From positions 62,001 through 126,000 of the forward strand of contig JAWLAN010000008.1 in NCBI GenBank assembly GCA_041395385.1: a stretch of 64,000 nucleotides of DNA. Direction: 5' to 3'. Shown in pieces: positions 44,740 to 53,478 of this stretch (the stretch's first letter is position 1; each line of letters opens with the position of its first letter). Under the pieces are notes generated by a model. That model saw only the letters and a program-made list of their open reading frames with translations, was not told where the DNA came from and did not search any database. The stretch comes from JAJVHZ01 sp041395385 (GTDB taxonomy: Bacteria > Pseudomonadota > Gammaproteobacteria > JAJPIJ01). The position numbers were made by a program, and so were the translations under genes.

Positions 44740-45690
44740 TCAGCTCCTGACTGCGCGCACCACGCGCGTGGCCATGGTGACGAGGAGCAGGACCACGCCC
44801 CCGGCGGCGATCCCGGCCAGAGCATTGATGAGCGTCGGCGTCAACGCGGAGAGCACGCTGCCGACCCCGGGGATCGTGCCCGTTCCTTCGGCGATGTGAT
44901 GGATGAGATCGTGCGCGCCGGCCAGCCCGTGCGTCAGGATCCCGCCGCCCACGAGAAACATGGCCGCCGTGCCGACGATCGAGAGGCTTTTCATCATCTT
45001 CGGCGCCACCCGCAGCAATCCGCGACCGAGGCCCCGTTGCAGGCCGGACCAGATACCCGCACCGGCCACGCCGCTCAGGAACAGCCCCGCATCGTCGAGC
45101 TTGACGATGCCGGCCACGAGCCCGTAGACGCCGACCGTCATGATCGCCGCGATGCCGGCCAGCACCGCGAGCTGCGTGCCGAACGCTGCGTCCGCCACGG
45201 TTCCCAGCGTGATGGTGATGATCTCCGCGGACAGGATGAAGTCGGTCCTCACCGCTCCCTTTATCTTGTCTCTTTCGAAAGCGACCATGTCGACCGAGGC
45301 GTCGGCGAGCGCCTTCACATGACCGGTGTGATGCGCCTCGGCCTGGGAGCGGCTTGGCATGAATTTGTGCGCGAGCTTCTCGAAGCCCTCGAAACACAGA
45401 TAAGCGCCGCCGATCATGAGCAGCGGCAGCACCGCCCAGGGTGCCAATGCGCTGATGGCGAGGGCCGCCGGCACGAGGATGAGCTTGTTCCTGATCGAGC
45501 CCAGGGCGACTGCCCACACGACCGGCAGTTCGCGGTCGGCTTTGACGCCGGCCACCTGCTGGGCGTTGAGCGCGAGATCGTCGCCGAGCACGCCGGCGGT
45601 CTTCTTCGCGGCCACCTTGGTCATGACCGAGACGTCGTCGAGGACGCTGGCGATGTCGTCGATCAGTGTCAGCAGGCTGGCTCCGGCCAC
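44740..45690 (-). CDS. DUF808/YedI-family membrane protein
   Basis: 316 residues, seven to eight hydrophobic segments. N-terminal MAGASLLTLIDDIASVLDDV, then MTKVAAKKTAGVLGDDLALN, NKLILVPAALAISALAPWAV and MIGGAYLCFEGFEKLAHKF match DUF808 (YedI). The family is inner-membrane and of unknown transport function. The gene starts 196 bp before the small plus-strand gene at 45887. Confidence 0.9.
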   Translation of the reverse strand: MAGASLLTLIDDIASVLDDVSVMTKVAAKKTAGVLGDDLALNAQQVAGVKADRELPVVWAVALGSIRNKLILVPAALAISALAPWAVLPLLMIGGAYLCFEGFEKLAHKFMPSRSQAEAHHTGHVKALADASVDMVAFERDKIKGAVRTDFILSAEIITITLGTVADAAFGTQLAVLAGIAAIMTVGVYGLVAGIVKLDDAGLFLSGVAGAGIWSGLQRGLGRGLLRVAPKMMKSLSIVGTAAMFLVGGGILTHGLAGAHDLIHHIAEGTGTIPGVGSVLSALTPTLINALAGIAAGGVVLLLVTMATRVVRAVRS

Positions 45691-45886
45691 GGCTCGTTCC
45701 TCGGTTGTTCCCGGCGGGGTGATGACAAGGCGTGGATTTAGTCATCATCCACGGGAAAAGGCAACGGGCTCGGTCCGTTGTCCGAATCCGCCGGTGATGC
45801 CTCTCGTCCGCTTTGTTGGATATACTTTGCCGCCGGACCCCGCCGGCGGGATCGCGGGGGAAGCCAAGTGTGCTCGGGGGGCTCGT

Positions 45887-46147
45887 ATGGCGGATGCAGA
45901 CACGATCGAAATAAGCCGCAGCATGGCGATCAAGATTGCCGACCTGCTGAAGGCGGAATTGACCAGTCTCGAGACCCAACTCGAGCAGGGCCGCGCAAAC
46001 CGCGTCGGCGAGACAGCCCTGAACATCCTGATGAACAAGAAGAAGACGCTGCGGGTGATCTACGACGAACTGAAGGCCGCCGGCGCCGAGGCCATGGATG
46101 CGACGATCGACATGCTGGAGCCGCCGGGCTCCTCGTGGGGCCGATGA
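45887..46147 (+). CDS. small helical protein of unknown function
   Basis: 86 residues, no signal peptide. It has long helices (SMAIKIADLLKAELTSLETQ, LEQGRANRVGETALNILMN) with heptad-like leucines, suggesting a coiled coil or bundle. No family recognised. The start is an ATG with only a G-rich stretch upstream; the frame extends much further left, which is spurious. Possible acid-tolerance or DNA-associated protein, but unproven. Confidence 0.55.
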   Translation: MADADTIEISRSMAIKIADLLKAELTSLETQLEQGRANRVGETALNILMNKKKTLRVIYDELKAAGAEAMDATIDMLEPPGSSWGR

Positions 46148-46291
46148 TCTGAGGCAACGGCCCTCGACCGGCGCGTCGGGGGCGGTGTCGAGATTGACAT
46201 GCAGCGAGCGCCCCGGGCGCGGCCTGCCGCCGGCGGCGTCACCGCGATGTTCCGCACCGACTCCCCGCGCCGTTCAAGGCGAACCTCCACC

Positions 46292-46459
46292 TCACTCCGC
46301 GATATCCTCCTCGTAACCGCCCAGCGCATCGCTCTCGCTGCCGAGCAGCGAATAGGCCGCCTCGAAGTCCTGGCTCTCCAGACGCGAGAGGACCTCGGCG
46401 ACGCGGAAGTTCGAACCGTCGTCGATGACATCACCAAGGGTGAAAAGATAATCGTCCAT
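46292..46459 (-). CDS. 55-residue acidic small protein
   Basis: Short frame MDDYLFTLGDVIDDGSNFRV, then AEVLSRLESQDFEAAYSLLG and ESDALGGYEEDIAE. GGAGG is five bases before ATG, the protein is acidic and the codon use looks like the host. The amphipathic DFEAAYSLLG suggests a helix. Plausible real small gene, no family recognised. It lies opposite the two plus-strand small genes. Confidence 0.5.
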   Translation of the reverse strand: MDDYLFTLGDVIDDGSNFRVAEVLSRLESQDFEAAYSLLGSESDALGGYEEDIAE

Positions 46460-46653
46460 AGCCGCCTCCGTTCAATCCGGGTTGATCGCGGCGGCGATAT
46501 GCCGCCCCGCTGTCGGGGTGATGGCAATGGCCATGCCACGGGCATCCATTTCCGGATCTCTTCGTCAATACAAAGGGTTGACGATGAACGGTCATACGGC
46601 GGCGGCTCCCCGTCAGGCCGCGGACCACAAACTGCCGCGGGCGCCCACAATCC

Positions 46654-46995
46654 GTGCGCGCCGGCGGTCTACACTCTGCTCGAATCTCCGGCCTCCTCGA
46701 GCTCGAGGAGATCCCGCTGGCCGACGGCGCAGCGGAGCTCGGAGCATTGTGGATGCCGCGCCTGGTACGGCGCAAAGTGCTGGGCGACCTGGACTTCGGC
46801 TACCGCGTGCAGGAGTTCGAATGCCCGCGAGGCGTGAGCGCGGCGCGGATCCTCGACCGTTACCGGACGCGGGCAGGCATCATGCCGCTGACCAAAACCG
46901 CCTCGACCGCGCACATGCGCGATGAGCTGGCGACCTTCGATCTCGAGCCTGGGGAGGAGGAGTGCGTTTCGCGCGGCGCCTCGCCGCGTGCCTGA
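46654..46995 (+). CDS. hypothetical protein
   Basis: 113 residues from a GTG. Contains LLELEEIPLADGAAELGALW, VLGDLDFGYRVQEFECPRGV and a C-terminal LATFDLEPGEEECVSRGA. No family recognised and the start is uncertain (frames upstream overlap). The sequence has a mixed hydrophobic pattern, plausible for a small globular protein, but coding status is only moderately supported. Confidence 0.4.
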   Translation: MRAGGLHSARISGLLELEEIPLADGAAELGALWMPRLVRRKVLGDLDFGYRVQEFECPRGVSAARILDRYRTRAGIMPLTKTASTAHMRDELATFDLEPGEEECVSRGASPRA

Positions 46996-47007
46996 CGGCC
47001 CCGCTGC

Positions 47008-47397
47008 TCAGCGCTTCGCGCCGGCGGGCGATGCCTGGTGACCCACCTCGCGGCAGGCGAGCTTGCGCTCGATGGTGCGGGAACCCTCGGCGATGAGTCT
47101 CCACCAGTGCTGCTGTCGCGCCGGGTGGAATTCGGCCCGCTCGGCGGCGGAACGGTCGGAATTGAAGATCCTGTCGGCCAGGCGTATGGCGGTGATCGCC
47201 GCCCGCAGGTCACGCGCGAGCTCGCGCAGGTCCTCGTTGTGCTGGCCCTCGTCGGCGTAGAAGTCCATGGTGTCGGCCAGCCGCTCCCCGACCCACAGTA
47301 TGTGCTCGCGCTCGAGCTGGCGCGCGGCGGCGGCGCCCAATCCGGTCGTCACGTCAGACACTTCATCGACGTCGTATGCGTTCGCGTGGGCCTTCAT
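47008..47397 (-). CDS. hypothetical helical protein
   Basis: 129 residues. HILWVGERLADTMDFYADEG, EDLRELARDLRAAITAIRLA and HWWRLIAEGSRTIERKLACR indicate a helical bundle. No family recognised. ATG 47397 is chosen; the frame is open to 47487. The genes at 46654 and 47008 are convergent, their stops only 12 bases apart. Confidence 0.5.
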   Translation of the reverse strand: MKAHANAYDVDEVSDVTTGLGAAAARQLEREHILWVGERLADTMDFYADEGQHNEDLRELARDLRAAITAIRLADRIFNSDRSAAERAEFHPARQQHWWRLIAEGSRTIERKLACREVGHQASPAGAKR

Positions 47398-47563
47398 GTT
47401 GGTCGACTCGGCAGGATGACTCCAACCTCCCCTTAAACCTCCCGCAGATGCTCCCTCACCGTCGGCAGCGAGCGGACGATACGCCATCCGCGCGACCGCG
47501 TCGAGACTGCGATCCGGACCCTGGCGGTGCTATGATTCAACTCCCCGGGAGGACCTGGTCGAA

Positions 47564-47839
47564 GTGCGCCGCAGCATCGCGGGAAGACCGCGCGCAGGCG
47601 CGTATCGCGCGGCCGTGTCGACAATCGCCAGGCCGCTGCTCATCCCCGGCGCGGTCCGGGATCCCGCCGTGCAACGCCCCGACTGCCTCTTCCATCTCGC
47701 CGAACTCGGCAATTGGCCCTCGATCAGAAGTCATGGGCTGTTGAGTGCGACCGCACTGATGGCCGTCGCGGGCCTGCACGGCGATGCGCGGACTCGCCGC
47801 GAGCGCCGGCATCGGCCAGCGGCTGTCGAGTGGAGTTGA
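47564..47839 (+). pseudogene. truncated DUF7002-like fragment
   Basis: The frame's CLFHLAELGNWPSIRSHGLL, followed by SATALMAVAGLHGD, resembles the N-terminal segment of DUF7002 proteins, which are about 180-220 residues. The frame stops soon after at 47839, and the expected downstream strands are absent. It lies in a 540-bp stretch without other genes. Either a relic or a short variant; the family match is from memory. Confidence 0.45.
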
Positions 47840-47938
47840 CGATCGAGGGCGGCATCCCGGATATCACCAGATACCTGCTGGATGTCGCCGAGCTCGGATC
47901 CGGCCAGGGATCCGTGCCGCCTCGGGCTCGAGCGTTGC

Positions 47939-48256
47939 TCATTGGACCGGAGCGGTCCGTCGCGGCTTCGTGCGGTAGATCATCACCAACGCCACGGTCA
48001 CGAGCACCGAGGCAAGCGCCAGCGTGGAGGAGATGATCAGTGGCCGGCCCCTGCCCGTGATCTGCAACTGGACGACGGCATAGAACACCGCAAACGCCGC
48101 CGACACGGTCCAAAGGCCCCATGCCCGCAGCGAGATCGCATCCGAGGAGCGGGTGCGCAGGATGCGGATCCATTGCGGCAGGTATCCCGTCAATGAAATG
48201 AACGGGATGGATATCTGGCAGAGATTCGCGGCGGTGACGACGAGGTCGGCGGCCAT
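47939..48256 (-). CDS. PQ-loop (SemiSWEET-like) membrane protein
   Basis: 105 residues, three membrane helices. The PQ-loop motif is SLTGYLPQWIRILRTRSSDA, followed by ISLRAWGLWTVSAAFAVFYA. Single triple-helix bundles of this kind dimerise to carry sugars or small solutes (SemiSWEET). ATG 48256 follows GGGAGCACCGCC. Solo gene between the hypothetical cluster and the hydrolase. Confidence 0.75.
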   Translation of the reverse strand: MAADLVVTAANLCQISIPFISLTGYLPQWIRILRTRSSDAISLRAWGLWTVSAAFAVFYAVVQLQITGRGRPLIISSTLALASVLVTVALVMIYRTKPRRTAPVQ

Positions 48257-48366
48257 GTGGCGGTGCTCCCTTTTCGATCGGTGGTCGTGGCGAAACCAGC
48301 TTTCGGGCACGCGCTGCGGCGCCCGTACGCATAGTCTGCGACCGCCGCACGGATCACGAAAGGCCG

Positions 48367-49248
48367 CTATGCAGTCACACCGTGCGCCGCGAACCACTCC
48401 AGCAGGCGCCGCCACGCGTCAGCGGCCTGTTGCGGACGGTAACTCGGCCGGTAATCGGCATGGAAGCCGTGCGGCGTGTCCGGGTATACGACGATCTCGC
48501 AGCCCGTCGTCGCCGCCTCGAGCGCGCCGCGCATCTGCTCGACGGTCTGCAGCGGGATGCCCTGGTCCGCGGCGCCGTACAATCCCAGCACCGGGGCGGT
48601 GATCCGGGCGGCGACGTCGATCGGGTGCCGCGGCTGCAGCGGCGTCGCCTCGCCCACCAGGCGGCCGTACCACGCAGCCCCGGCCTTGAGCGTCGGGTTG
48701 TGCGCGGCGTACAGCCAGACGATGCGGCCGCCCCAGCAGAACCCGGTGATGCCGAGCCGCCCGATGTCCGCAGACCCGGATGCGCCGGCCCAGGCCACGG
48801 TGGCATCGAGGTCCGACAGCACCTGCGAGTCCGGAACCTTGGAAACGACGGTGGAGATGATGGTCTGGATATCGCCCAGTCCCGAGACGTCGCCCTGCCG
48901 CACGAACAGCTCCGGCGCGACGGCGAAATAGCCACGCTTGGCGAGGCGGCGACAGACATCGCGTATGTGCTCGTGCACGCCGAAGATCTCCTGCACGACC
49001 AGCACGGTGGCAAACGGACCGCCGCGCGCGGGCATGGCGCGGTAGCCCGGGATCTCGCCGTCGGCGACGGGGATTCGGATCTCGCCGGCCTCGAGACCCT
49101 CACTGTCGGTGGTGATGGTCTCGGCGCCGGTCGGGCGCACCGCCAGTGCAAAGCCCACGGCGAGGGTCGCGCCGATGAAATCGCGGCGGGTGAAATCGGA
49201 TCGCGGCAACAGGCTTGCGATCTCAGGGGGCGGCGTGAACTCCTTCAT
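48367..49248 (-). CDS. Tat-exported dienelactone hydrolase-family protein
   Basis: 293 residues. A twin-arginine leader (SDFTRRDFIGATLAVGFALA) marks Tat export. The alpha/beta-hydrolase core has VQEIFGVHEHIRDVCRRLAK, nucleophile motif GFCWGGRIVW with Cys in place of Ser, LGLYGAADQGIP (Asp) and PHGFHADYRP (His), the Cys-His-Asp triad of dienelactone hydrolases. It cleaves cyclic esters of chlorocatechol pathways in relatives; an envelope-located member without an aromatic-degradation operon is atypical. The start MKEFTPPP is family-like. Confidence 0.9.
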   Translation of the reverse strand: MKEFTPPPEIASLLPRSDFTRRDFIGATLAVGFALAVRPTGAETITTDSEGLEAGEIRIPVADGEIPGYRAMPARGGPFATVLVVQEIFGVHEHIRDVCRRLAKRGYFAVAPELFVRQGDVSGLGDIQTIISTVVSKVPDSQVLSDLDATVAWAGASGSADIGRLGITGFCWGGRIVWLYAAHNPTLKAGAAWYGRLVGEATPLQPRHPIDVAARITAPVLGLYGAADQGIPLQTVEQMRGALEAATTGCEIVVYPDTPHGFHADYRPSYRPQQAADAWRRLLEWFAAHGVTA

Positions 49249-49520
49249 CTCATTTCCCTCGCGTTGCACGCGCTGGCGACGCCCGACGGCGCTCCACGCG
49301 CGACGTCATGATCCCGTGGCGCCGGACGCCTGAACTCCCGTCTCCACGTCCACCCGGCGGCTCATTGTTAAGGACTCCTTAAGATTAATCGATTCCCATC
49401 CGGAGATCCCGCGCCGGCCGGAAGCAGAGTTCCCCATTCTGCGCAGCACGCCGCGATTTCTACCGTCAGCAGCACACGTGCCTCGTCGTAGTATCGCTCC
49501 ATGAGCGCGCGGAGGAGTTG

Positions 49521-50714
49521 ATGGCCGTCGCAGCAGAAAACGAAGCGCCACGAACGCCGGTCCGCGGCCATGCCGATGCCGGATCCCGACGTATCGCCGT
49601 CGAGATCCTCGAAGGACGCGGCGGCATCATGCCGGACATCGAACGCGAGTGGAACGAATGTCTGGAAAGGACGCCGGAGCACGAACGGTTGTTCGGGTAT
49701 CACTGGATCGGCGGCTGGCTGCAACACCTAGGCAGCAGCGGCAAGTGGACGGGGGAGGTTCGGGTCCTGCTCGCCCGCGACATGGACGGCCGGGTGGTCG
49801 GAATAGTGCCATTGGCGAAGCGGCGATCTCCCGGCCTCGCCTTCTGGGCGCTTGCCGGTTACTACCAGCCCCATCGTGGCATCGTCTGTGTGGCCGGCCG
49901 CCAGGAACCGGTATGCGCCGCACTCGCGCAGGCTCTGTTGGACATGCAGCGCTGGAACGAGGTCCTCCGCCTCGGTCCCTACGACACTGCCGTCGCTGAA
50001 CGTTTGCTGCTCGTCAGGGAACTGGCGCGACGCTGCCGCCGGGTGGTGCGCTTCGATCAGGAGCGCACGATCGTTGCCCGAAACATCCCCGCCTCGCCGG
50101 AGGAATATCGAAGAATGATATACGGCCACGCGTCGATGAAGCGTGTGCTCTCCTACGAGCGGCGGATGCAGCGCGAGGGAGAGGCGTTGATCCGTCACCA
50201 TCGGAATCCCTCCGGCGATCAATTGAGGCAGATGATCGAGGACTGCGCCGCGATCGAAAGCAGATCATGGCTGACCAACACCGAGGAAGGCCGGCCGCGG
50301 TTCATATCGCAAGAGAGCCGTCGCTTTTGGGAGCACGTGTGCGCCCATCAGCTGGGTCCGCAGGGTCAGCTCAATGTCTGGCTGGCCTATTTCAATGGCG
50401 AGCCGGCGGCATTCCGGTTCACGATCACCACCGGCTCCATCCGGTACATGATCGCCAACCAGTACGATCAGCGCTACGACCGCTTCCGGCTCGGCTGGAT
50501 CCTCTACCTACGCGATCTCGAGGACTGCGCGCAGCACGGCGTACGCACCATGGACATGGGCCAGGGAAACCTTCTGTACAAGTCACGTTGGGGCGGGGAG
50601 GAAGAGGCCATGAGCCAGGTCATTGTCGTCTGGCCGCCCGGACCGCTCGGAATCCTGGCAGCGAGGATGGCCGAGTTCGGCCCTGTCCATCGACGCATAC
50701 GCCGCCGCGTTTGA
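49521..50714 (+). CDS. FemAB/CelD-like GNAT acyltransferase (BioF2-type)
   Basis: 397 residues. REWNECLERTPEHERLFGYH and WIGGWLQHLG are at the N-terminus, YERRMQREGEALIRHHRNPS in the middle. QLNVWLAYFNGEPAAFRFTI plus DQRYDRFRLGWILYLRDLED are the acetyl-CoA-fold second half, and DMGQGNLLYKSRWGGEEEAM closes it. Matches the BioF2-like/CelD acetyltransferases linked to polysaccharide modification. GGAGG precedes ATG 49521. It has a shared bidirectional terminator with ndk. Confidence 0.78.
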   Translation: MAVAAENEAPRTPVRGHADAGSRRIAVEILEGRGGIMPDIEREWNECLERTPEHERLFGYHWIGGWLQHLGSSGKWTGEVRVLLARDMDGRVVGIVPLAKRRSPGLAFWALAGYYQPHRGIVCVAGRQEPVCAALAQALLDMQRWNEVLRLGPYDTAVAERLLLVRELARRCRRVVRFDQERTIVARNIPASPEEYRRMIYGHASMKRVLSYERRMQREGEALIRHHRNPSGDQLRQMIEDCAAIESRSWLTNTEEGRPRFISQESRRFWEHVCAHQLGPQGQLNVWLAYFNGEPAAFRFTITTGSIRYMIANQYDQRYDRFRLGWILYLRDLEDCAQHGVRTMDMGQGNLLYKSRWGGEEEAMSQVIVVWPPGPLGILAARMAEFGPVHRRIRRRV

Positions 50715-50747
50715 CCGTTCCCGCTTGCCGCCGTCGGCCCAAAATGC

Positions 50748-50770
50748 GAAGGGGCCCCGCGGGCCCCTTC
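50748..50770. terminator. bidirectional hairpin between the acyltransferase and ndk
   Basis: GAAGGGGCCC (50748-50757) pairs with GGGCCCCTTC (50761-50770), a perfect ten-pair stem with a three-base loop. On the minus strand a GCATTTT follows, so it is a good terminator for ndk; on the plus strand no T-run follows. Confidence 0.7.
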
Positions 50771-50794
50771 GTCACTGCATCTGTCCGGATGCCG

Positions 50795-51235
50795 TCAGGC
50801 GGCGTGCTGATCGGGGACCACGAGTCCCAGGTCTTCCGCCGTGAACACGCAGCCCATCTCGTAGCGGGCGGACTCGACGGAGTCCGAACCGTGCACGGCG
50901 TTTCTCCCCATGCTCTCGGCATGGTCGGCGCGGATGGTGCCCGGGGCTGCCTTGGCGGGATCGGTCGCGCCCATCAGCTCGCGATACACCGCGACCGCGC
51001 TCTTGCCCTCGAACACCGAGACCACCACCGGGCCGGAGGTCATGAAATCGATCAGATCGCCGAAGAACGGACGCCCCTTGTGAACGGCGTAGATCGCCTC
51101 GGCCTCGGCGCGGGTCAGGTGCATCTTGCGCATGGCGATGATGCGCAGGCCGGCGCGCTCGACGCGACTGAGGATGTCGCCGATGACATTTTTCCTGACG
51201 GCATCCGGTTTGATGATCGAGAACGTGCGTTGCAT
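50795..51235 (-). CDS. ndk: nucleoside diphosphate kinase
   Basis: 146 residues. Starts MQRTFSIIKPDAVRKNVIGD; active-site His115 lies in NAVHGSDS; other marks are GPVVVSVFEGKSAVAVYREL and PAKAAPGTIRAD. It balances NTP pools by phosphoryl transfer through phospho-His. The C-terminal segment contains an extra DHAESMG in place of DFA, still fine for the fold. A promoter candidate lies about 55 bp upstream of the start. Confidence 0.97.
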   Translation of the reverse strand: MQRTFSIIKPDAVRKNVIGDILSRVERAGLRIIAMRKMHLTRAEAEAIYAVHKGRPFFGDLIDFMTSGPVVVSVFEGKSAVAVYRELMGATDPAKAAPGTIRADHAESMGRNAVHGSDSVESARYEMGCVFTAEDLGLVVPDQHAA

Positions 51236-51288
51236 AAAAGTCACCCCACTGCGAAAAAGTAGACGTTGAACGGCAAAAAGTTGGCGCC

Positions 51289-51317
51289 TTTGTACGGGAA
51301 TTACGTGACATTAGCAA
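51289..51317 (-). promoter_or_regulatory. candidate promoter of ndk
   Basis: On the minus strand TTGCTA (51312-51317) and TACAAA (51289-51294) are separated by 17 bp. It lies in the AT-rich upstream region of ndk, 53 bp from the start codon. Confidence 0.4.
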
Positions 51318-51473
51318 CGGCTATGCCGAAAAAAATTGAGTTGAGCCGGGGGGATTGTGCCGATTTGCAACACCTTGAACGGGGGCGGACGCGGAAGATT
51401 AATGGGGGCTTAACGGCGCGGATTACGCAGAGGCTCGCGTAATGACCGCGGCGCTGAGGCCGCGGCGGTCCGA

Positions 51474-51851
51474 TCATTGCCCGCGTTTCAGGCGGGCCGC
51501 GAGATCCGCAAACGGCTGATGGGTCGCATTGGACGCGCGCGCTGCCTCGGTCGCGGATCCGTAGCCGCGAACCTTGTCGGCATGGCGCGTGTGCTCGTTG
51601 TCGTGACAGTACACGCACAGCAGCTCCCAATTGCTGCCATCCGCCGGATTGTTGTCGTGGTCGTGATCGCGATGGTGCACGGTGAGCTCTCGCAGATTCG
51701 CCCGCGTGAACTCGCGCCCGCACCGCCCGCAGATCCACGGATAAATCTTGAGCGCCTGTTCGCGATACCCCCGCTCCCGATCCTCGCTGGCCCGTCGTGC
51801 CGCGGCCACTATCCGATCGAGCGCGCCGGGGTCCGAATTTTCATCCGCCAT
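51474..51851 (-). CDS. HNH endonuclease (YajD-like)
   Basis: 125 residues. The zinc and HNH motifs are CGRCGREFTRANLRELTVHH, RDHDHDNNPADGSNWELLCV and YCHDNEHTR. A short N-terminal helix and charged tail (RHADKVRGYGSA) resemble E. coli YajD. These stand-alone nucleases cut DNA, target unknown. ATG GCG start with GGAG-like sequence not obvious. Confidence 0.88.
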   Translation of the reverse strand: MADENSDPGALDRIVAAARRASEDRERGYREQALKIYPWICGRCGREFTRANLRELTVHHRDHDHDNNPADGSNWELLCVYCHDNEHTRHADKVRGYGSATEAARASNATHQPFADLAARLKRGQ

Positions 51852-52064
51852 GTACCGTCTCGTTGGTGACGCCTGGGCGGATTATCGGCAATTCCCCCAC
51901 GCCACGAAAGACGGGCGTGTCGCCCTCTCCGCACCCGTGGCAGCCGGCGGGCACTCGCCCTCGCGCGCCCGGGTGTCGACCCCCGCCCGGGAAGGTCGCG
52001 GCAGGGTGGCCGGGAGTTCCGGCAGCACCCGCGCCGGTGATAATCTGACGTGACGGTGAACAGG

Positions 52065-52421
52065 ATGAAGCACAGGCCCTTCGGCGAGCGGCTCGCCTTC
52101 GCGCTCGCCGGTATCGCAGAGGCGTTTCGCGGCGAGTCGAGCCTCCGCGTCCAGGTCGCCGCCGCCATCCTCGTCTTCGCATCGCTGATCGTGATCAGAC
52201 CGGCGGCGGTCTGGTGGGCGATCGTCACCCTGACGGTGGCGCTGGTCCTGGCGGCGGAGCTCTTCAACACCTCGCTCGAGCGCCTGCTCGATCGTCTGCA
52301 CCCGGAGCTGCATCCGGCGATCAGGACCGCCAAGGACTGCGGCGCCGCGGCCGTGCTCGTGCTGAGCCTCGCCGCGATATGCGTGTACGTGGCGATGCTG
52401 ATCGACGCGTGGATCGATTGA
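52065..52421 (+). CDS. dgkA: diacylglycerol kinase
   Basis: 118 residues from ATG 52065 (GTG 52050 would give five more). Three membrane helices. The signature AAELFNTSLERLLDRL and the Glu-containing AFRGESSLRVQVAAAI match prokaryotic DgkA. It phosphorylates diacylglycerol to phosphatidic acid for lipid recycling. GAACAGG precedes ATG. Convergent with the Crp/Fnr gene. Confidence 0.93.
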   Translation: MKHRPFGERLAFALAGIAEAFRGESSLRVQVAAAILVFASLIVIRPAAVWWAIVTLTVALVLAAELFNTSLERLLDRLHPELHPAIRTAKDCGAAAVLVLSLAAICVYVAMLIDAWID

Positions 52422-52463
52422 AGGCCTCGCCGGCCGCGCGCCGCCGCGCGCGGGCCTGCCCGC

Positions 52464-53219
52464 CTACCATTGCAGAAGGCGACCGCGCTCCGGCTGCGGA
52501 CCCGCCATGCTCTCTTCGTTGAGGCAGACCTCGTTGCCGCCGTGCACGGTCAACACGTTGGACTGGCGCAGCTGCAGGAAGACCCGGCTCAGTGTCTCCG
52601 GCCTCAGTCCCAGGTAGCTCGCGATGTCGGCGCGCGGCATCGGCAGGATGAAGCGCTTGCCCGAGTAACCGCGAGCCGCCAGGCGCGCCGAATAGCGCAT
52701 GAGGAAGGTCGTCACCCGCTCCGCGGCATTGGAGAGATCCAGCATCAGCATCGCGTACTGCTCGCAGAACATCTCCTGACTGACGTGCGCCGACAGCCGC
52801 CAGAGCAGATTCGGATCGCGGTTGGCGGCCTCGAAGACATCCCGTCGCGGGATGACGAAGATGCTGCAGTCCTGCAGCGCGACGGAGTCCGCGTAGTAGC
52901 GCGCCAGGCCGAGGCTGTCGATGCCGACCAGGTCGCCGGGAAGCTTGAAACCGGTGACGCGCTCGCGTCCGTCGCTGCGGACCATCTGTGTCTTCAATGC
53001 GCCCACGTGCACCACGAACAGGGAGCGCACCCGCTCGCCGCATCGGTACAGGCGCTCGCCGCGCTTCAGGCGCTGCCTGAGCATGCGTATGCCCGGCATC
53101 CAGCGCGTGTCGCCGAACTCATGCGTCCAGAGCTGACCGCTCCTTGGTTGATCGAACAGCGAAAGCAGGCGCTCCGACTCCCCACCATTCCGTTGCCGCA
53201 ATCCCGCTGCTGACCTCAT
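52464..53219 (-). CDS. Crp/Fnr-family transcriptional regulator
   Basis: 251 residues. Cyclic-nucleotide-type beta-roll (LKRGERLYRCGERVRSLFVV, VGALKTQMVRSDG), a long dimer helix, and a C-terminal HTH (ADIASYLGLRPETLSRVFLQ). It lacks the N-terminal four-cysteine cluster of FNR, so it is a Dnr/CRP-like branch with an unassigned signal. The HTH LRPETLSR favours FNR-type half sites. Start ATG 53219 chosen on family length. Confidence 0.88.
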   Translation of the reverse strand: MRSAAGLRQRNGGESERLLSLFDQPRSGQLWTHEFGDTRWMPGIRMLRQRLKRGERLYRCGERVRSLFVVHVGALKTQMVRSDGRERVTGFKLPGDLVGIDSLGLARYYADSVALQDCSIFVIPRRDVFEAANRDPNLLWRLSAHVSQEMFCEQYAMLMLDLSNAAERVTTFLMRYSARLAARGYSGKRFILPMPRADIASYLGLRPETLSRVFLQLRQSNVLTVHGGNEVCLNEESMAGPQPERGRLLQW

Positions 53220-53478
53220 GGCTGTGCTCTCCACTCGCCGCGCCGCGGGCGCGCCCCCAAGACATCCGGGAGACGAAAAACCCTCACGCCCGGGCAGATG
53301 GATATGCCCAAAGGAGATTACCGCGCGTATACAGCAAGGATAGACGGCCAGTTGTGGATGCGCCATTCGGCCGCCGGCCGCCCTTGCACCGCGGAGCCCT
53401 GGCGGCGGCAGAGTCGATCGGCCAGTCCCGATCCCCGCCCGCTGCACGCGGGCAGGCGCGCGCCGGTGCCGCTCCGCC

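Noticed and set aside
47713..48036. A plus-strand frame that might complete the DUF7002 fragment
   Set aside because: It is in another frame and lacks the motifs expected after the N-terminal segment.
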